In this document: one piece after another, positions 36,631 through 45,853 of the stretch
Layout of the letters: the number at the start of each line of letters is the position of its first letter
How positions within the stretch are numbered: the stretch's first letter is position 1
Source of the DNA: an uncultured Bacteroidota bacterium
GTDB taxonomy: Bacteria > Bacteroidota > Bacteroidia > Flavobacteriales > Flavobacteriaceae
Direction: 5' to 3'
Length of the DNA stretch: 64,000 nt
NCBI GenBank assembly: GCA_902526165.1
Contig: CABZKA010000005.1
Coordinates: 1-64,000 of the forward strand
Position numbers and translations under genes: made by a program
Notes under the pieces: generated by a model
What the model was told of the DNA's origin: nothing
The model's input: the letters and a program-made list of their open reading frames with translations, nothing else
The model's database searches: none

Positions 36631-37245
36631 TTGAAAAATTTCTTTTCATCTCTTTTCAATAAAAAACCATCAAAAAACGATGATAACAAAGAGGAGGAAT
36701 ATAAGTATCTCCCAAAAAAAGATGAAATTGTTGAAAATAAGTTTACAGTAAATTTTAGTAATAATGGGGGGAAATTCCTTTATGCCTCTAATCTAGATGA
36801 ATCAACCGAATTCTTCTCAAAGATAATTGAAGAGAATAGCTGGTCAAGCTCGAGCATATTGTGCTTTAATGAAAATATTATTAATCAGTATGTTTTAGAT
36901 TTCAAATATGAAACAAACAAAGCAAACCTAAATTCAGTAATATTCATTACTGATTGTGAATTTCTTGTTGCAAAGGACGGTAGTATTTTAGTTAGTGCAA
37001 ATCAAGTAGAATCACATAAAATCAAAGATTTACCTAATAATATAATTGTTCTTGCTAAAACTAGTCAACTGTCTCAAACTGTAAGTAAAGGTTTAGAGGG
37101 TATAAGGCATAAATATTCTAATAACTTACCCTCCAATATTACTTCAATCAAAAACTTCAAAAGAGGTGAGGATAATGATTTAAACTTTCTTACATACGGA
37201 AGCAGTGCAAAAAATTTATATCTAATTCTTTTAGAGAATTTATAA
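36631..37245 (+). CDS. LUD domain protein (LutC/YkgG-like)
   Basis: 204-residue protein with a TTG start. After a charged N-terminal arm (KKPSKNDDNKEEEYKYLPKK) comes a LUD-type fold: VIFITDCEFLVAKDGSILVS and LPNNIIVLAKTSQ correspond to the acidic/G-S region and the following strand of LutC-like proteins. LutB and LutA partners are absent. A LUD gene between ftsH and cdsA is, to my knowledge, frequent in Bacteroidota; its job there is unclear. Confidence 0.8.
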   Translation: MKNFFSSLFNKKPSKNDDNKEEEYKYLPKKDEIVENKFTVNFSNNGGKFLYASNLDESTEFFSKIIEENSWSSSSILCFNENIINQYVLDFKYETNKANLNSVIFITDCEFLVAKDGSILVSANQVESHKIKDLPNNIIVLAKTSQLSQTVSKGLEGIRHKYSNNLPSNITSIKNFKRGEDNDLNFLTYGSSAKNLYLILLENL

Positions 37246-38129
37246 TGAAAGACTTAAAATTAAGATCTATATCATCAATTTTTTATGTTCTTATTATGTT
37301 ATCTGCCTTAATTCATCCGGTTAGTTTCATGATTGTTATGTATATATCTGCAATAATAGTTTTAGTTGAATACGGAAGAGTGTTGAGAAAAGATCCTGAA
37401 CACTTAGATTTTCTAAAAAGATGGAACCAAGATTACATTCCATTTATGAGCACTGAATTTTTTCCAATATTCATGGTTACTTTGTGGGGATTACTGCCAC
37501 TAATTGGTCCGGCATTGAGTTTGCCTAATATCGAGGAAGCTTATGTGGTTTACTACATATTCATAATCCTTTATTTAATTTTTTATCCGTTTCTTTTATT
37601 ATTTCTTATTTCCAAAAGAAAATTTTACGGCCATTTTACCACTAAGGCTTGGCCGTTATTTGTGTTAATATTACCTCTTATTTTATTAATTTCCTCTCCT
37701 TCTCTTAATATTGATTTCAAAAAATTTCAGATGTATATGATTGCCTACTTAGTATTAATATGGGGAATAGATTCCTCAGGATATTTTATTGGGCTAAAAT
37801 TTGGGAAAAAGAAATTATATGAGTCTGTTTCACCAAAAAAAACAATTGAGGGTGTTTATGGATCAATTATTTATACACTTATTTTTGGATTTTATTTGGG
37901 TCAATTCTTTCAAATTGATAGTTTGTTAGCAATAGTCTCGTCTTTAATGATGTGTTTTTTTGGAATTATGGGAGATTTAATTCAATCAAAAATAAAAAGA
38001 CAATTAAAAGTAAAGGATTTTGGAAATTGGATTAAAGGTCACGGTGGTTTATTCGATCGATTAGATAGCATAATATTTTCATTTCCATTTTTTTTATTGA
38101 TCATAATAATTTTTGAAAATGTTTCATAA
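37245..38129 (+). CDS. cdsA: Phosphatidate cytidylyltransferase
   Basis: Inner-membrane enzyme making CDP-diacylglycerol, the branch point of phospholipid synthesis. 294 residues with about seven to eight transmembrane helices. The C-terminal signature S-x-x-K-R...K-D...HGG-x-x-DR-x-D is present as SKIKRQLKVKDFGNWIKGHG followed by GLFDRLD. It overlaps the next gene, psd, by 17 bases, joining two phospholipid steps. Confidence 0.96.
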   Translation: MKDLKLRSISSIFYVLIMLSALIHPVSFMIVMYISAIIVLVEYGRVLRKDPEHLDFLKRWNQDYIPFMSTEFFPIFMVTLWGLLPLIGPALSLPNIEEAYVVYYIFIILYLIFYPFLLLFLISKRKFYGHFTTKAWPLFVLILPLILLISSPSLNIDFKKFQMYMIAYLVLIWGIDSSGYFIGLKFGKKKLYESVSPKKTIEGVYGSIIYTLIFGFYLGQFFQIDSLLAIVSSLMMCFFGIMGDLIQSKIKRQLKVKDFGNWIKGHGGLFDRLDSIIFSFPFFLLIIIIFENVS

Positions 38130-38769
38130 AGAAGGTCATACAATAATTGTAATTTTATTAACTGCTGTAATTGCAGATATATTATTGTTAGAATATTTTT
38201 TAGATGATGGTTTTTTAAAAATATTTTTACAACTACTATCTCTATCCATTTTGATACTTATTTTACAGTTTTTTAGAAACCCAAAGAGAAAAACAAAATT
38301 GAATCAACATCATATAATCTCACCTGTTGATGGTAAAGTGGTAAATATTCAAAATGTATATGAAAAGGAATATTTCAAAGATGAAAGAATTATAATTTCT
38401 ATTTTTATGTCTCCACTTGATGTTCATGTTACTAGATATCCAATTGGTGGAGTGGTTAACTATAGTAAATATCACCCCGGTGAATACCTTGTTGCGTGGC
38501 ATCCAAAATCATCTGAAAAGAATGAAAGAACAACAATAGTTGTTGAAAATAAAATTTTTGGTGAAATTTTATATAGACAAATTGCCGGTGCACTTGCGAG
38601 AAGAATAGTCAACTATGCTGAAGTTGGTCAAAAGGTAGTTCAAGGGACAGATGCAGGGTTTATTAAGTTCGGGTCAAGGGTAGATATTTTTGTGCCAGTT
38701 GATAAGAAAATCAATGTAAAATTAAACCAACACTTAAAAGGCGGTGAGGATGTTATCGTGGAGTCTTAA
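38113..38769 (+). CDS. psd: Phosphatidylserine decarboxylase proenzyme
   Basis: Makes phosphatidylethanolamine. 218 residues, the short form common in Bacteroidota. Two N-terminal transmembrane helices precede HHIISPVDGKVVNIQNV and SIFMSPLDVHVTRYPIGGVV. The self-cleavage Gly-Ser that yields the pyruvoyl group lies in KFGSRVDIFVP. It overlaps valS convergently by 4 bases. The pathway's phosphatidylserine synthase is not in this window. Confidence 0.94.
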   Translation: MKMFHKEGHTIIVILLTAVIADILLLEYFLDDGFLKIFLQLLSLSILILILQFFRNPKRKTKLNQHHIISPVDGKVVNIQNVYEKEYFKDERIIISIFMSPLDVHVTRYPIGGVVNYSKYHPGEYLVAWHPKSSEKNERTTIVVENKIFGEILYRQIAGALARRIVNYAEVGQKVVQGTDAGFIKFGSRVDIFVPVDKKINVKLNQHLKGGEDVIVES

Positions 38770-41390
38770 TTATTTTGTTTTTTAATTCCCTCCTCCAAAA
38801 TTTTGATTTTCGATTTTACATCCTCTAGTTTTTTTCTTTCTTTTTGAATAACCTCATTTGGTGCATTTGAAACGAAATTTTTATTTGATAACTTTTTTTC
38901 CAGAATATTTTTAAAGCCTAGATTATAATTTAATTCTTCTTTTAATTTATCAAAATCTATTTCATTAAAAGTTTTATCCTTCTGATCTACGACATAACCA
39001 AACTTACCAACTAAAAAGGAAGTATCTGAATCTTTACCTTCTAGTTGTTTTTTTATTAAATCACAATTTGTCAGTTTCTTAACAATCCCAATCTGATTAT
39101 CTATTAAATCATTCTCAAAATAAATTTTTAAAACATCTTTGAAAGAGAGGGAATTTTCTTTTTTAAAGTGTCTTATTTTTGAAACAATTTCGAGTGAATA
39201 ATTAACATTTTCTAAAATCTCTGAATCGAATTTTGTTGTTTGTAGCCAATTTGATTTTCTAATGTTGAAATTTTTGTTTGTGACTATTTGGTCCGTAATC
39301 TCCGAACTAATAAAAGGCATAAATGGGTGTATTAAAGTCAATAATTTTTCAAGAAAAATAAGGGTTAAGTGTTTATGTTTTTTTGAAATTCCTTTTCCAA
39401 ATTCAGGTTTTATAATTTCTAAATAAATTGAGCAAAAGTCATCCCAAAAAAGTTTGTAGAGTGTCATTAAAGCCTCAGATATTTTAAAATTTTTAAATGA
39501 TTCATTAATTGAAATAACTTTCTTATTCAAATTTTCATTAAACCATTTGATGGCGAATTCATTGTTATATTTACTTTGATGACTGTCATCAATTTTTAAA
39601 CCATCAATTAGCCTGAAGGCATTCCAAATTTTATTTGAAAAATTTTTTCCTTGATTGCATAAAGTTTCGTCAAATAGTAAGTCATTTCCAGCAGGGGCAC
39701 AAAACAACAAACCAACTCGAACTCCATCAGCACCATATTTTTTTATAAGAATTTCTGGATCAGGTGAATTGCCTAATTGTTTTGACATTTTTCTACCTTT
39801 TTTATCTCTGACTAAGCCAGTGAAATAAACGTTCCTGAAAGGGATTTCTTGACGTAAATAATTTCCAGAAATAATCATTCTTGCTACCCAAAAAAATATA
39901 ATATCAGGTCCTGTTACGAGGTCAGAAGTTGGGTAATAATAATTTATTTCAGAGTTAGTGGGATTTCTTATGCCATCAAAAACACTAATTGGCCATAACC
40001 ACGAGGAAAACCATGTATCTAAAACATCTTCATCTTGGACGATTTCATCTGGAACTATGTTCTTTATATTATATTTTTCCTCAAAAAGCTTTATGGCTTC
40101 AGATTCAGACAAGCAAACAACATATTTTGATTTATCTTCTTTTAAATAGAATACTGGTACTCGGTGCCCCCAATATAACTGACGAGAAATATTCCAATCT
40201 CTGATATTTTCAAGCCAATTTTTATATGTTTTTACATATTTCTTAGGATAAAATTGAATATCTCCATTTAGGACCAGCTCTAAAGCTGGCTTGGATAATT
40301 TTTTCATCTTCACGAACCATTGAGTAGAAAGTTTAGGTTCAACCACACAACTAGTCCTTTCAGATAGAGCGATATTGTGAGTATAATTCTCTGACCTATC
40401 CAATAATCCTTTTTCATCAAGCTCACTGATTATTTTTTTTCTTACAGAAAATCTATCTAATGATTTATAATGCATTCCGTATTCATTTAGAGAAGCATCA
40501 TCATTAAAAATATCTATTATGTCCAAATTATTCCTTAAACCTATTTCAAAATCTTTCTCACTGTGAGCAGGAGTTACTTTTAGACAACCTGTTCCAAATT
40601 CTAAATCGACACTATTGTCACTCACAATTGGAACAACCCTATTAATTAATGGAACGATTAATTTTTTACCAATAAGTTTTCTGTATCTATTATCATTTGG
40701 ATTTACTGCAACAGCAGTGTCACCAAAAATTGTTTCAGGCCTAGTTGTAGCAACCAATAAAAAATCTTCTGAACTTTCAAGTTTGTATTTTAAGTAAAAA
40801 AGTTTAGCTGTTTTTTCTTTATAAATAACTTCTTCATTGGATAGGGTAGTTTTTGCCTTAGGATCCCAATTAACAATTTTTTTATCTCTATATAAATAAC
40901 CGTCATCATAAAGTTTAATAAACATATTCTGAACAGATTCATACATGTCCTGATCTAGGGTAAACTTTGTTTTTGACCAATCACAGGAACAACCTATTTT
41001 TTTGAGCTGGTTTAAAATGATTCCTCCATGTTTATTTGTCCAATCCCAAGCATGCTGTATAAACTCATCCCTACTTAAGTCGTGTTTTTTTATGCCCATT
41101 TCTTTCAGCTTATTAACTACTTTAGCCTCAGTCGCTATAGATGCATGATCTGTTCCAGGGACCCAGCATGCATTGTATCCACTTAATCGTGCTTTTCTAA
41201 TTAAAATATCTTGAATTGAGTTATTCAACATGTGACCCATATGCAAAATGCCAGTAACATTAGGTGGAGGTATGAGAATTGTATAGGGTGTCTCATCGTT
41301 TGGGTCAGATTTGAAAAAATCTTCTTTTTCCCATTTTACTAACCATTTATTTTCAATTAATAATGGATCGTAAATTTTTTCAATTCCCAT
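38766..41390 (-). CDS. valS: Valine--tRNA ligase
   Basis: Charges tRNA-Val. 874 residues, class I synthetase. The HIGH motif is HMGH in PPPNVTGILHMGHMLN; the KMSKS loop reads KMSKQLGNSP. The editing domain includes TTRPETIFGDTAVAVNPND and the C-terminus is a coiled coil (EKLSNKNFVS to the end) that contacts tRNA. The other residues of the catalytic core, such as WFSSWLWP and DIIFFWVARM, are normal. Confidence 0.98.
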   Translation of the reverse strand: MGIEKIYDPLLIENKWLVKWEKEDFFKSDPNDETPYTILIPPPNVTGILHMGHMLNNSIQDILIRKARLSGYNACWVPGTDHASIATEAKVVNKLKEMGIKKHDLSRDEFIQHAWDWTNKHGGIILNQLKKIGCSCDWSKTKFTLDQDMYESVQNMFIKLYDDGYLYRDKKIVNWDPKAKTTLSNEEVIYKEKTAKLFYLKYKLESSEDFLLVATTRPETIFGDTAVAVNPNDNRYRKLIGKKLIVPLINRVVPIVSDNSVDLEFGTGCLKVTPAHSEKDFEIGLRNNLDIIDIFNDDASLNEYGMHYKSLDRFSVRKKIISELDEKGLLDRSENYTHNIALSERTSCVVEPKLSTQWFVKMKKLSKPALELVLNGDIQFYPKKYVKTYKNWLENIRDWNISRQLYWGHRVPVFYLKEDKSKYVVCLSESEAIKLFEEKYNIKNIVPDEIVQDEDVLDTWFSSWLWPISVFDGIRNPTNSEINYYYPTSDLVTGPDIIFFWVARMIISGNYLRQEIPFRNVYFTGLVRDKKGRKMSKQLGNSPDPEILIKKYGADGVRVGLLFCAPAGNDLLFDETLCNQGKNFSNKIWNAFRLIDGLKIDDSHQSKYNNEFAIKWFNENLNKKVISINESFKNFKISEALMTLYKLFWDDFCSIYLEIIKPEFGKGISKKHKHLTLIFLEKLLTLIHPFMPFISSEITDQIVTNKNFNIRKSNWLQTTKFDSEILENVNYSLEIVSKIRHFKKENSLSFKDVLKIYFENDLIDNQIGIVKKLTNCDLIKKQLEGKDSDTSFLVGKFGYVVDQKDKTFNEIDFDKLKEELNYNLGFKNILEKKLSNKNFVSNAPNEVIQKERKKLEDVKSKIKILEEGIKKQNN

Positions 41391-41404
41391 TTAAATATTT
41401 TTAG

Positions 41405-41412
41405 CAAAAGTA
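41405..41412 (-). promoter_or_regulatory. -7 box of valS
   Basis: The minus strand reads TACTTTTG (TAnnTTTG), 14 bases before the valS ATG. No -33 TTG is evident. Confidence 0.35.
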
Positions 41413-41462
41413 ACTAACTACAGAGAATTATTAAAAGTATAGTTATTTTTTTGTAAAAGAGT

Positions 41463-41470
41463 TAAATTTG
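41463..41470 (+). promoter_or_regulatory. -7 box of the DUF1573 gene
   Basis: TAAATTTG, full TAnnTTTG match, 16 bases before the ATG. The nearest upstream TTG is closer than the usual -33 spacing. Confidence 0.35.
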
Positions 41471-41486
41471 TATAAATTCAAATGAT

Positions 41487-41900
41487 ATGAAAATCACACT
41501 TAGATTAACAACATTAATTTTTTGCTTCTTTTCAGTTTTAAATTTAGCACAGAAAAAACAAGCTGACATTAAATTTGAAACCAATTCTATTGATTATGGA
41601 CAAATTGATTATGAATCTGATGGAACAAAAGTCTTCAAATTTAAAAATATTGGTGATGCGCCGCTGGTTTTTACAAGGATTTCATCGTCATGTGGATGTA
41701 CGATTCCAAAAAAACCAGAAAAACCAATAGAACCGGGTGCTGAAGGTCAAATTGAAGTTAATTACGATACTAAGAGGGTTGGAATTTTTCGAAAAGCTGT
41801 GACTGTAAATTCAAATGCAAAAACCCCTACCGTGATTTTAAGAATTATGGGTGAAGTTTTAGAAGAAAAGGAAGAGGAAGATGATGGACAAATGAATTAG
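41487..41900 (+). CDS. DUF1573 secreted protein
   Basis: 137-residue exported protein of unknown function. A signal peptide (LTTLIFCFFSVLNLAQ) is followed by the DUF1573 Ig-like beta domain: FKFKNIGDAPLVFTRISSSC, GCTIPKKPEKPIEPGAEG and the ISSSCGCT hallmark. The C-terminus is an acidic tail (EEKEEEDD). It stands just upstream of murB. Confidence 0.9.
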   Translation: MKITLRLTTLIFCFFSVLNLAQKKQADIKFETNSIDYGQIDYESDGTKVFKFKNIGDAPLVFTRISSSCGCTIPKKPEKPIEPGAEGQIEVNYDTKRVGIFRKAVTVNSNAKTPTVILRIMGEVLEEKEEEDDGQMN

Positions 41901-41926
41901 TAAATCTCCAATTTTAATCATAATTT

Positions 41927-42934
41927 TTGAAAAAAAATGTTTCTTTAAAAGCATATAATTCCTTCGGAGTTGATGTGATTTCAAAAGAGTTTTATGAAGT
42001 TTATTCTGAAGATGAGGTCTTAAAAACACTGAACTCATTAAAAGATAGAAAAGTTTTTATTCTTGGTGGGGGTTCAAATATTTTGTTTATCAATAATATC
42101 CAAACCCCTATTATCAATGTAAAAATTAAGGGAATAAAAATTATCTCAGAAAATAATAATCATGTTAGTATTTCAATTGGAGCTGGCGAAATATGGAACG
42201 ATTTTGTGAAATGGGCAATATCAAAAAACCTTGGTGGAGTCGAAAATTTGATATCAATTCCTGGATATGTTGGCGGTGCTCCAATTCAAAATATTGGTGC
42301 TTACGGGGTAGAAATTAAAAATGTTTTTGTCTCTTGTTCAGGGTATTTTATTGACACATTAGAAAAAAAAGAGTTCAAAATAAATGATTGTCAATTTTCT
42401 TATCGATCCTCAATTTTTAAAAGATCGTTAAAAAATAAGTTCATTATAACAGAAGTTGTTCTCAAGTTATCAAAAAATAACCATAAGATTAATAAAACCT
42501 ACAAAAGCTTAAATGATGTCATAAAAAGTAAAAAGGTAAAGGATCCTACAATTAAAGATATTGCAGAAATAGTAAAAGATATTAGAAAAGATAAATTACC
42601 AGATCCATCATTAATAGGTAATTCAGGCAGTTTTTTCAAAAACCCAATTGTATCTCTGGATACTTTGACCAAACTTAAGGAAAGGTTTTCAGAAATAGTT
42701 TTTTATAAAGAAAACGGGGTAAAATATAAATTATCGGCGGCTTGGCTCATTGAAAATTGTGGTTTTAAAAATATCAGAGAAAAAAATGTTAGTGTGTATA
42801 AGAATCAAGCATTGGTAATCATAAATCTTGGTAATGCAACTGGCAAAGAAATATATTCATTTTCAGAAAAAATAAAATCCAAGGTTTTAGAAAAATTTGA
42901 TATCTTGCTTGAAGAAGAGGTTAACATCATTTAA
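41927..42934 (+). CDS. murB: UDP-N-acetylenolpyruvoylglucosamine reductase
   Basis: FAD enzyme finishing UDP-N-acetylmuramate for peptidoglycan. 335 residues with a TTG start, type I. FILGGGSNILFI and SIPGYVGGAPIQNIGAYG bind FAD; the proton-donor Ser lies in GNSGSFFKNP, and the C-terminal FDILLEEEVNII holds the catalytic Glu. It leads a tight run with the next three genes (gaps of 3 and 5 bases, then an 8-base overlap). Confidence 0.96.
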   Translation: MKKNVSLKAYNSFGVDVISKEFYEVYSEDEVLKTLNSLKDRKVFILGGGSNILFINNIQTPIINVKIKGIKIISENNNHVSISIGAGEIWNDFVKWAISKNLGGVENLISIPGYVGGAPIQNIGAYGVEIKNVFVSCSGYFIDTLEKKEFKINDCQFSYRSSIFKRSLKNKFIITEVVLKLSKNNHKINKTYKSLNDVIKSKKVKDPTIKDIAEIVKDIRKDKLPDPSLIGNSGSFFKNPIVSLDTLTKLKERFSEIVFYKENGVKYKLSAAWLIENCGFKNIREKNVSVYKNQALVIINLGNATGKEIYSFSEKIKSKVLEKFDILLEEEVNII

Positions 42935-42937
42935 TTC

Positions 42938-43144
42938 ATGGAACTATTTTTTATATCAATTATTCTATTAACTATTGCTTTCGCAGGAATTTCAATCAAA
43001 ATAATTTTTAAAAAAGACGGTAAGTTTTCAGGAACATGTGCATCAAATAATCCATTTTTAAATAAAGAGGGTAAGCCCTGTAGTTTGTGTGGAAAACTTC
43101 CAGAGGAAAATGATTGCAAGAAATCCAATTTAAATTTGAATTGA
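42938..43144 (+). CDS. Small membrane protein with CxxC pair
   Basis: 68 residues. One N-terminal transmembrane helix (FFISIILLTIAFAGISIKII), then KKDGKFSGTCASNNPFLNKE and a CSLCGK motif. I know similar short proteins with the KDGKF-GTCAS-NP pattern from Flavobacteriia, annotated only as membrane or secreted proteins. The four Cys could bind a metal or form disulfides; function unknown. It sits 3 bases after murB. Confidence 0.8.
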   Translation: MELFFISIILLTIAFAGISIKIIFKKDGKFSGTCASNNPFLNKEGKPCSLCGKLPEENDCKKSNLNLN

Positions 43145-43149
43145 TGTAA

Positions 43150-43662
43150 ATGAGTTCAAATTTTGATGAAAAAAAAACTCCTTTTAATAAGTTGTTGAAT
43201 GAAAACTGGGATTATGTTTACAATTACATACTGAAAAAAACATCAAATGAGTTCGTTTCTGAAGAAATTACGATTCAAACATTTTCAAAGGCTTTTCAAA
43301 AAATAAAACTTTATGACAAAAAGTTTTTATTTAAAACATGGTTGATTTCAATTGCAAAAAATACTTATTCAGACCAATTAAGAAAAAAGAAAACAATAAT
43401 TGATGATTATGAAAATATTGAAAAACATAATTTGTCAAGAAGTCCAGAAGAAGATTTTATTGAAAAAGAGAGCTTTGATGGACTAAAGGAAAAAATAAAT
43501 CAATTAAAACCTAATTATAAAGAAGTTTTAAAATACAGGTATTTTGATGACCTATCGATTAAGGAAATTTCTGATAAGCTCAAACAACCTATCAACACAA
43601 TTAAGATTAAAATTTTTAGAGCAAAAAAACTTTTGATTGAAAAAATCAAAAATAATGATTGA
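43150..43662 (+). CDS. ECF-type RNA polymerase sigma factor
   Basis: 170-residue sigma factor. Region 2 spans LLNENWDYVYNYILKKTSNE to FKTWLISIAKNTYSDQLRKK; region 4 has KPNYKEVLKYRYFDDLSIKE and the helix-turn-helix KQPINTIKIKIFRAKKLL. No anti-sigma gene is adjacent; the next gene, overlapping by 8 bases, is an Nramp-like transporter. The genes it controls are unknown. ECF factors between unrelated housekeeping genes are common in Bacteroidota. Confidence 0.92.
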   Translation: MSSNFDEKKTPFNKLLNENWDYVYNYILKKTSNEFVSEEITIQTFSKAFQKIKLYDKKFLFKTWLISIAKNTYSDQLRKKKTIIDDYENIEKHNLSRSPEEDFIEKESFDGLKEKINQLKPNYKEVLKYRYFDDLSIKEISDKLKQPINTIKIKIFRAKKLLIEKIKNND

Positions 43663-44866
43663 TAAAGTTAAGAAACTGGGGCCTGGTTTATTATTTGCAG
43701 GGGCTGCCATAGGAGTTTCCCATCTTGTTCAATCAACCAAGGCAGGTGCAGAATTTGGTTTTGGGTTAATTTGGGCATTACTGTTATGTAATTTTTTTAA
43801 ATATCCATTTTTTTCATTTGGGACTAAATACGCTATTTCAACAGGTGAAACCTTATTGCAAGGTTATAAAAAAATTGGCAACTACGTACTATACATTTAT
43901 TTAATGCTATCAATTGTTACAATTTTTACAATCCAAGCGGCTGTAACAATAGTAACTGCAGGATTGGCAGTTGAACTTTTTGGTTTTACAACAAATATAA
44001 CCATGATGTCGTTGTGCATTTTAATTCTTTGTATTGTAATTCTTACATTTGGAAAATATAAATTACTTGATAATTTTATAAAAGTAGTTATAGTAATTTT
44101 AGTCTTATCAACATTGCTTGCGGTAGGTTTTGCATGTAATAATAATCCTGGAGATATAATAACCAATCAAATATTTCCAATCGAAGCTTCAGGAATAGTT
44201 TTTTTAGTTGCTTTCATGGGCTGGATGCCTGCTCCTTTAGATATTTCAATTTGGCAATCCATCTGGACCAAAGAAAAGGTAAAATTGAACAATAGAATGG
44301 ACCACAAATCAGCATTATTTGATTTCAATGTAGGTTATATTACAACTGTATTAATCGGTTTATGCTTTATTTTACTGGGTGCTTTTGTTATGTTTGGGTC
44401 AGGACAATCATTTTCAAATAATGGATCTGAATTTGCTAATCAACTGATACAATTATATACAATCAACTTAGGAGATAATGTTAAAATTTTGATTTCAATT
44501 GCTGCATTCACAACAATGCTTAGCACCACTATAACTTGTTTAGATGCCTCCCCAAGAGCTATGAGTCAAACATTAAGATTACTAAACTTTAAGAAATTTA
44601 GTGGATACAATAGATGGATATTAATTATAGCAACAATGACAATGATAATTTTTGTATTTTTCGAATCGGAAATGGGCAACTTAATCAAAATAGCAACTAT
44701 TCTTTCATTTGTAACTGCACCTATTTATGCAATTATGAATTATTCTCTTGTGAATAGTAAATTTATGCCAGAAAAGTATAAACTTTCAAAATCAATGAAA
44801 CTATATTCGTTTTCAGGTATAGTTTTTTTAACAATCTTTTCAATTTGGTATATAACTTTAGTATAA
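43655..44866 (+). CDS. Divergent Nramp-family transporter
   Basis: About 403 residues with ten to eleven transmembrane helices. The ORF track starts at a TTG 18 bases earlier; I prefer the ATG at 43655 (MIDKVKKLGPGLLFAG), which overlaps the sigma gene by 8 bases. The overall layout is Nramp, but the metal-binding motifs differ: TM1 has AAIGVSHLVQSTKAGAEFG where metal transporters have DPGN, and TM6 has MPAPLDISIWQS where they have MPHN. The substrate may therefore not be the usual Mn or Fe. This divergent form seems typical of Bacteroidota. Confidence 0.85.
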   Translation: MIDKVKKLGPGLLFAGAAIGVSHLVQSTKAGAEFGFGLIWALLLCNFFKYPFFSFGTKYAISTGETLLQGYKKIGNYVLYIYLMLSIVTIFTIQAAVTIVTAGLAVELFGFTTNITMMSLCILILCIVILTFGKYKLLDNFIKVVIVILVLSTLLAVGFACNNNPGDIITNQIFPIEASGIVFLVAFMGWMPAPLDISIWQSIWTKEKVKLNNRMDHKSALFDFNVGYITTVLIGLCFILLGAFVMFGSGQSFSNNGSEFANQLIQLYTINLGDNVKILISIAAFTTMLSTTITCLDASPRAMSQTLRLLNFKKFSGYNRWILIIATMTMIIFVFFESEMGNLIKIATILSFVTAPIYAIMNYSLVNSKFMPEKYKLSKSMKLYSFSGIVFLTIFSIWYITLV

Positions 44867-44884
44867 ATTTTGATTATATAGTTA

Positions 44885-44892
44885 TATATTTG
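44885..44892 (+). promoter_or_regulatory. -7 box of lipA
   Basis: TATATTTG (TAnnTTTG), 22 bases before the lipA TTG. A TTTTG lies 12 bases upstream, closer than the usual -33 spacing. Confidence 0.4.
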
Positions 44893-44914
44893 TAAACTCT
44901 TAAGTAAAGATAGA

Positions 44915-45853
44915 TTGAACACAAAAATATTAGATAATAAAGTAAAAGAAAGTTGGAGTCGTATCGATTTAAAGAAAACTAATAAAATCATTTCAAAGCA
45001 GAGATCGGATTTCAAAAAAAAACCTGACTGGATAAGAGTAAAATTACCCACAGGCAAAAAATATTCAGAAATCAGAGGTTTAGTTGATAAGTATAAATTA
45101 AATACCATATGCTCATCGGGTAGTTGTCCAAATATGGGCGAGTGCTGGGGAGAGGGTACAGCCACATTTATGATTTTAGGTAACATTTGCACGAGATCTT
45201 GTGGGTTTTGTGGAGTTAAAACTGGAAAACCAGAAACAGTTGACTGGGAGGAGCCTGAAAAAGTTGCAAAATCAATTTCTGTTATGAAAATTAAACATGC
45301 TGTAATAACATCTGTTGATCGTGATGATTTACATGATCAAGGTTCAATAATTTGGGCCGAAACAGTGAAAAGCGTTAGGAGACTCAACCCGAATACAACC
45401 ATGGAGACCTTAATTCCAGACTTCCAAGGTGTTGAGAGACTTTTAGACAGAATTATTGAAGCAAATCCTGAAGTTATTTCTCACAATATTGAAACAGTTA
45501 GAAGACTAACTCGTGAAGTTAGAATTCAGGCTAAATACGATAGAAGTATGACCGTTCTTAAATACCTAAAAGATAATGGTGCGAAAAGAACTAAATCTGG
45601 AATTATGCTCGGATTGGGGGAGAAAGAATTTGAAGTTATGGAAACGCTGCGTGACCTGCGAAGAGCAGATGTCGATGTGGTCACTATTGGACAATATTTA
45701 CAGCCCAGTAAAAATCATTTGCCCGTCAAGGAATTTATTGAACCAACAAAATTTAATTTTTATAAGGATTTTGCAAAAGATCTAGGCTTTATACATGTAG
45801 AAAGTGGGCCACTTGTAAGATCATCTTACAAAGCGAAAAAACACGTCAATTGA
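44915..45853 (+). CDS. lipA: Lipoyl synthase
   Basis: Radical SAM enzyme inserting two sulfurs into protein-bound octanoyl groups to form lipoyl cofactors. 312 residues with a TTG start. The auxiliary cluster motif CSSGSCPNMGEC, the SAM cluster CTRSCGFC and the C-terminal RSSY (LVRSSYKA) are all present, so both [4Fe-4S] clusters can form. The lipB partner is not in this window. It overlaps lpxK convergently by 8 bases. Confidence 0.97.
   Translation: MNTKILDNKVKESWSRIDLKKTNKIISKQRSDFKKKPDWIRVKLPTGKKYSEIRGLVDKYKLNTICSSGSCPNMGECWGEGTATFMILGNICTRSCGFCGVKTGKPETVDWEEPEKVAKSISVMKIKHAVITSVDRDDLHDQGSIIWAETVKSVRRLNPNTTMETLIPDFQGVERLLDRIIEANPEVISHNIETVRRLTREVRIQAKYDRSMTVLKYLKDNGAKRTKSGIMLGLGEKEFEVMETLRDLRRADVDVVTIGQYLQPSKNHLPVKEFIEPTKFNFYKDFAKDLGFIHVESGPLVRSSYKAKKHVN

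Noticed and set aside
43897-45192. Minus-strand ORFs of 89 and 150 aa in the transporter/lipA region
   Set aside because: Shadows of the Nramp-like gene and lipA, which have unmistakable motifs.
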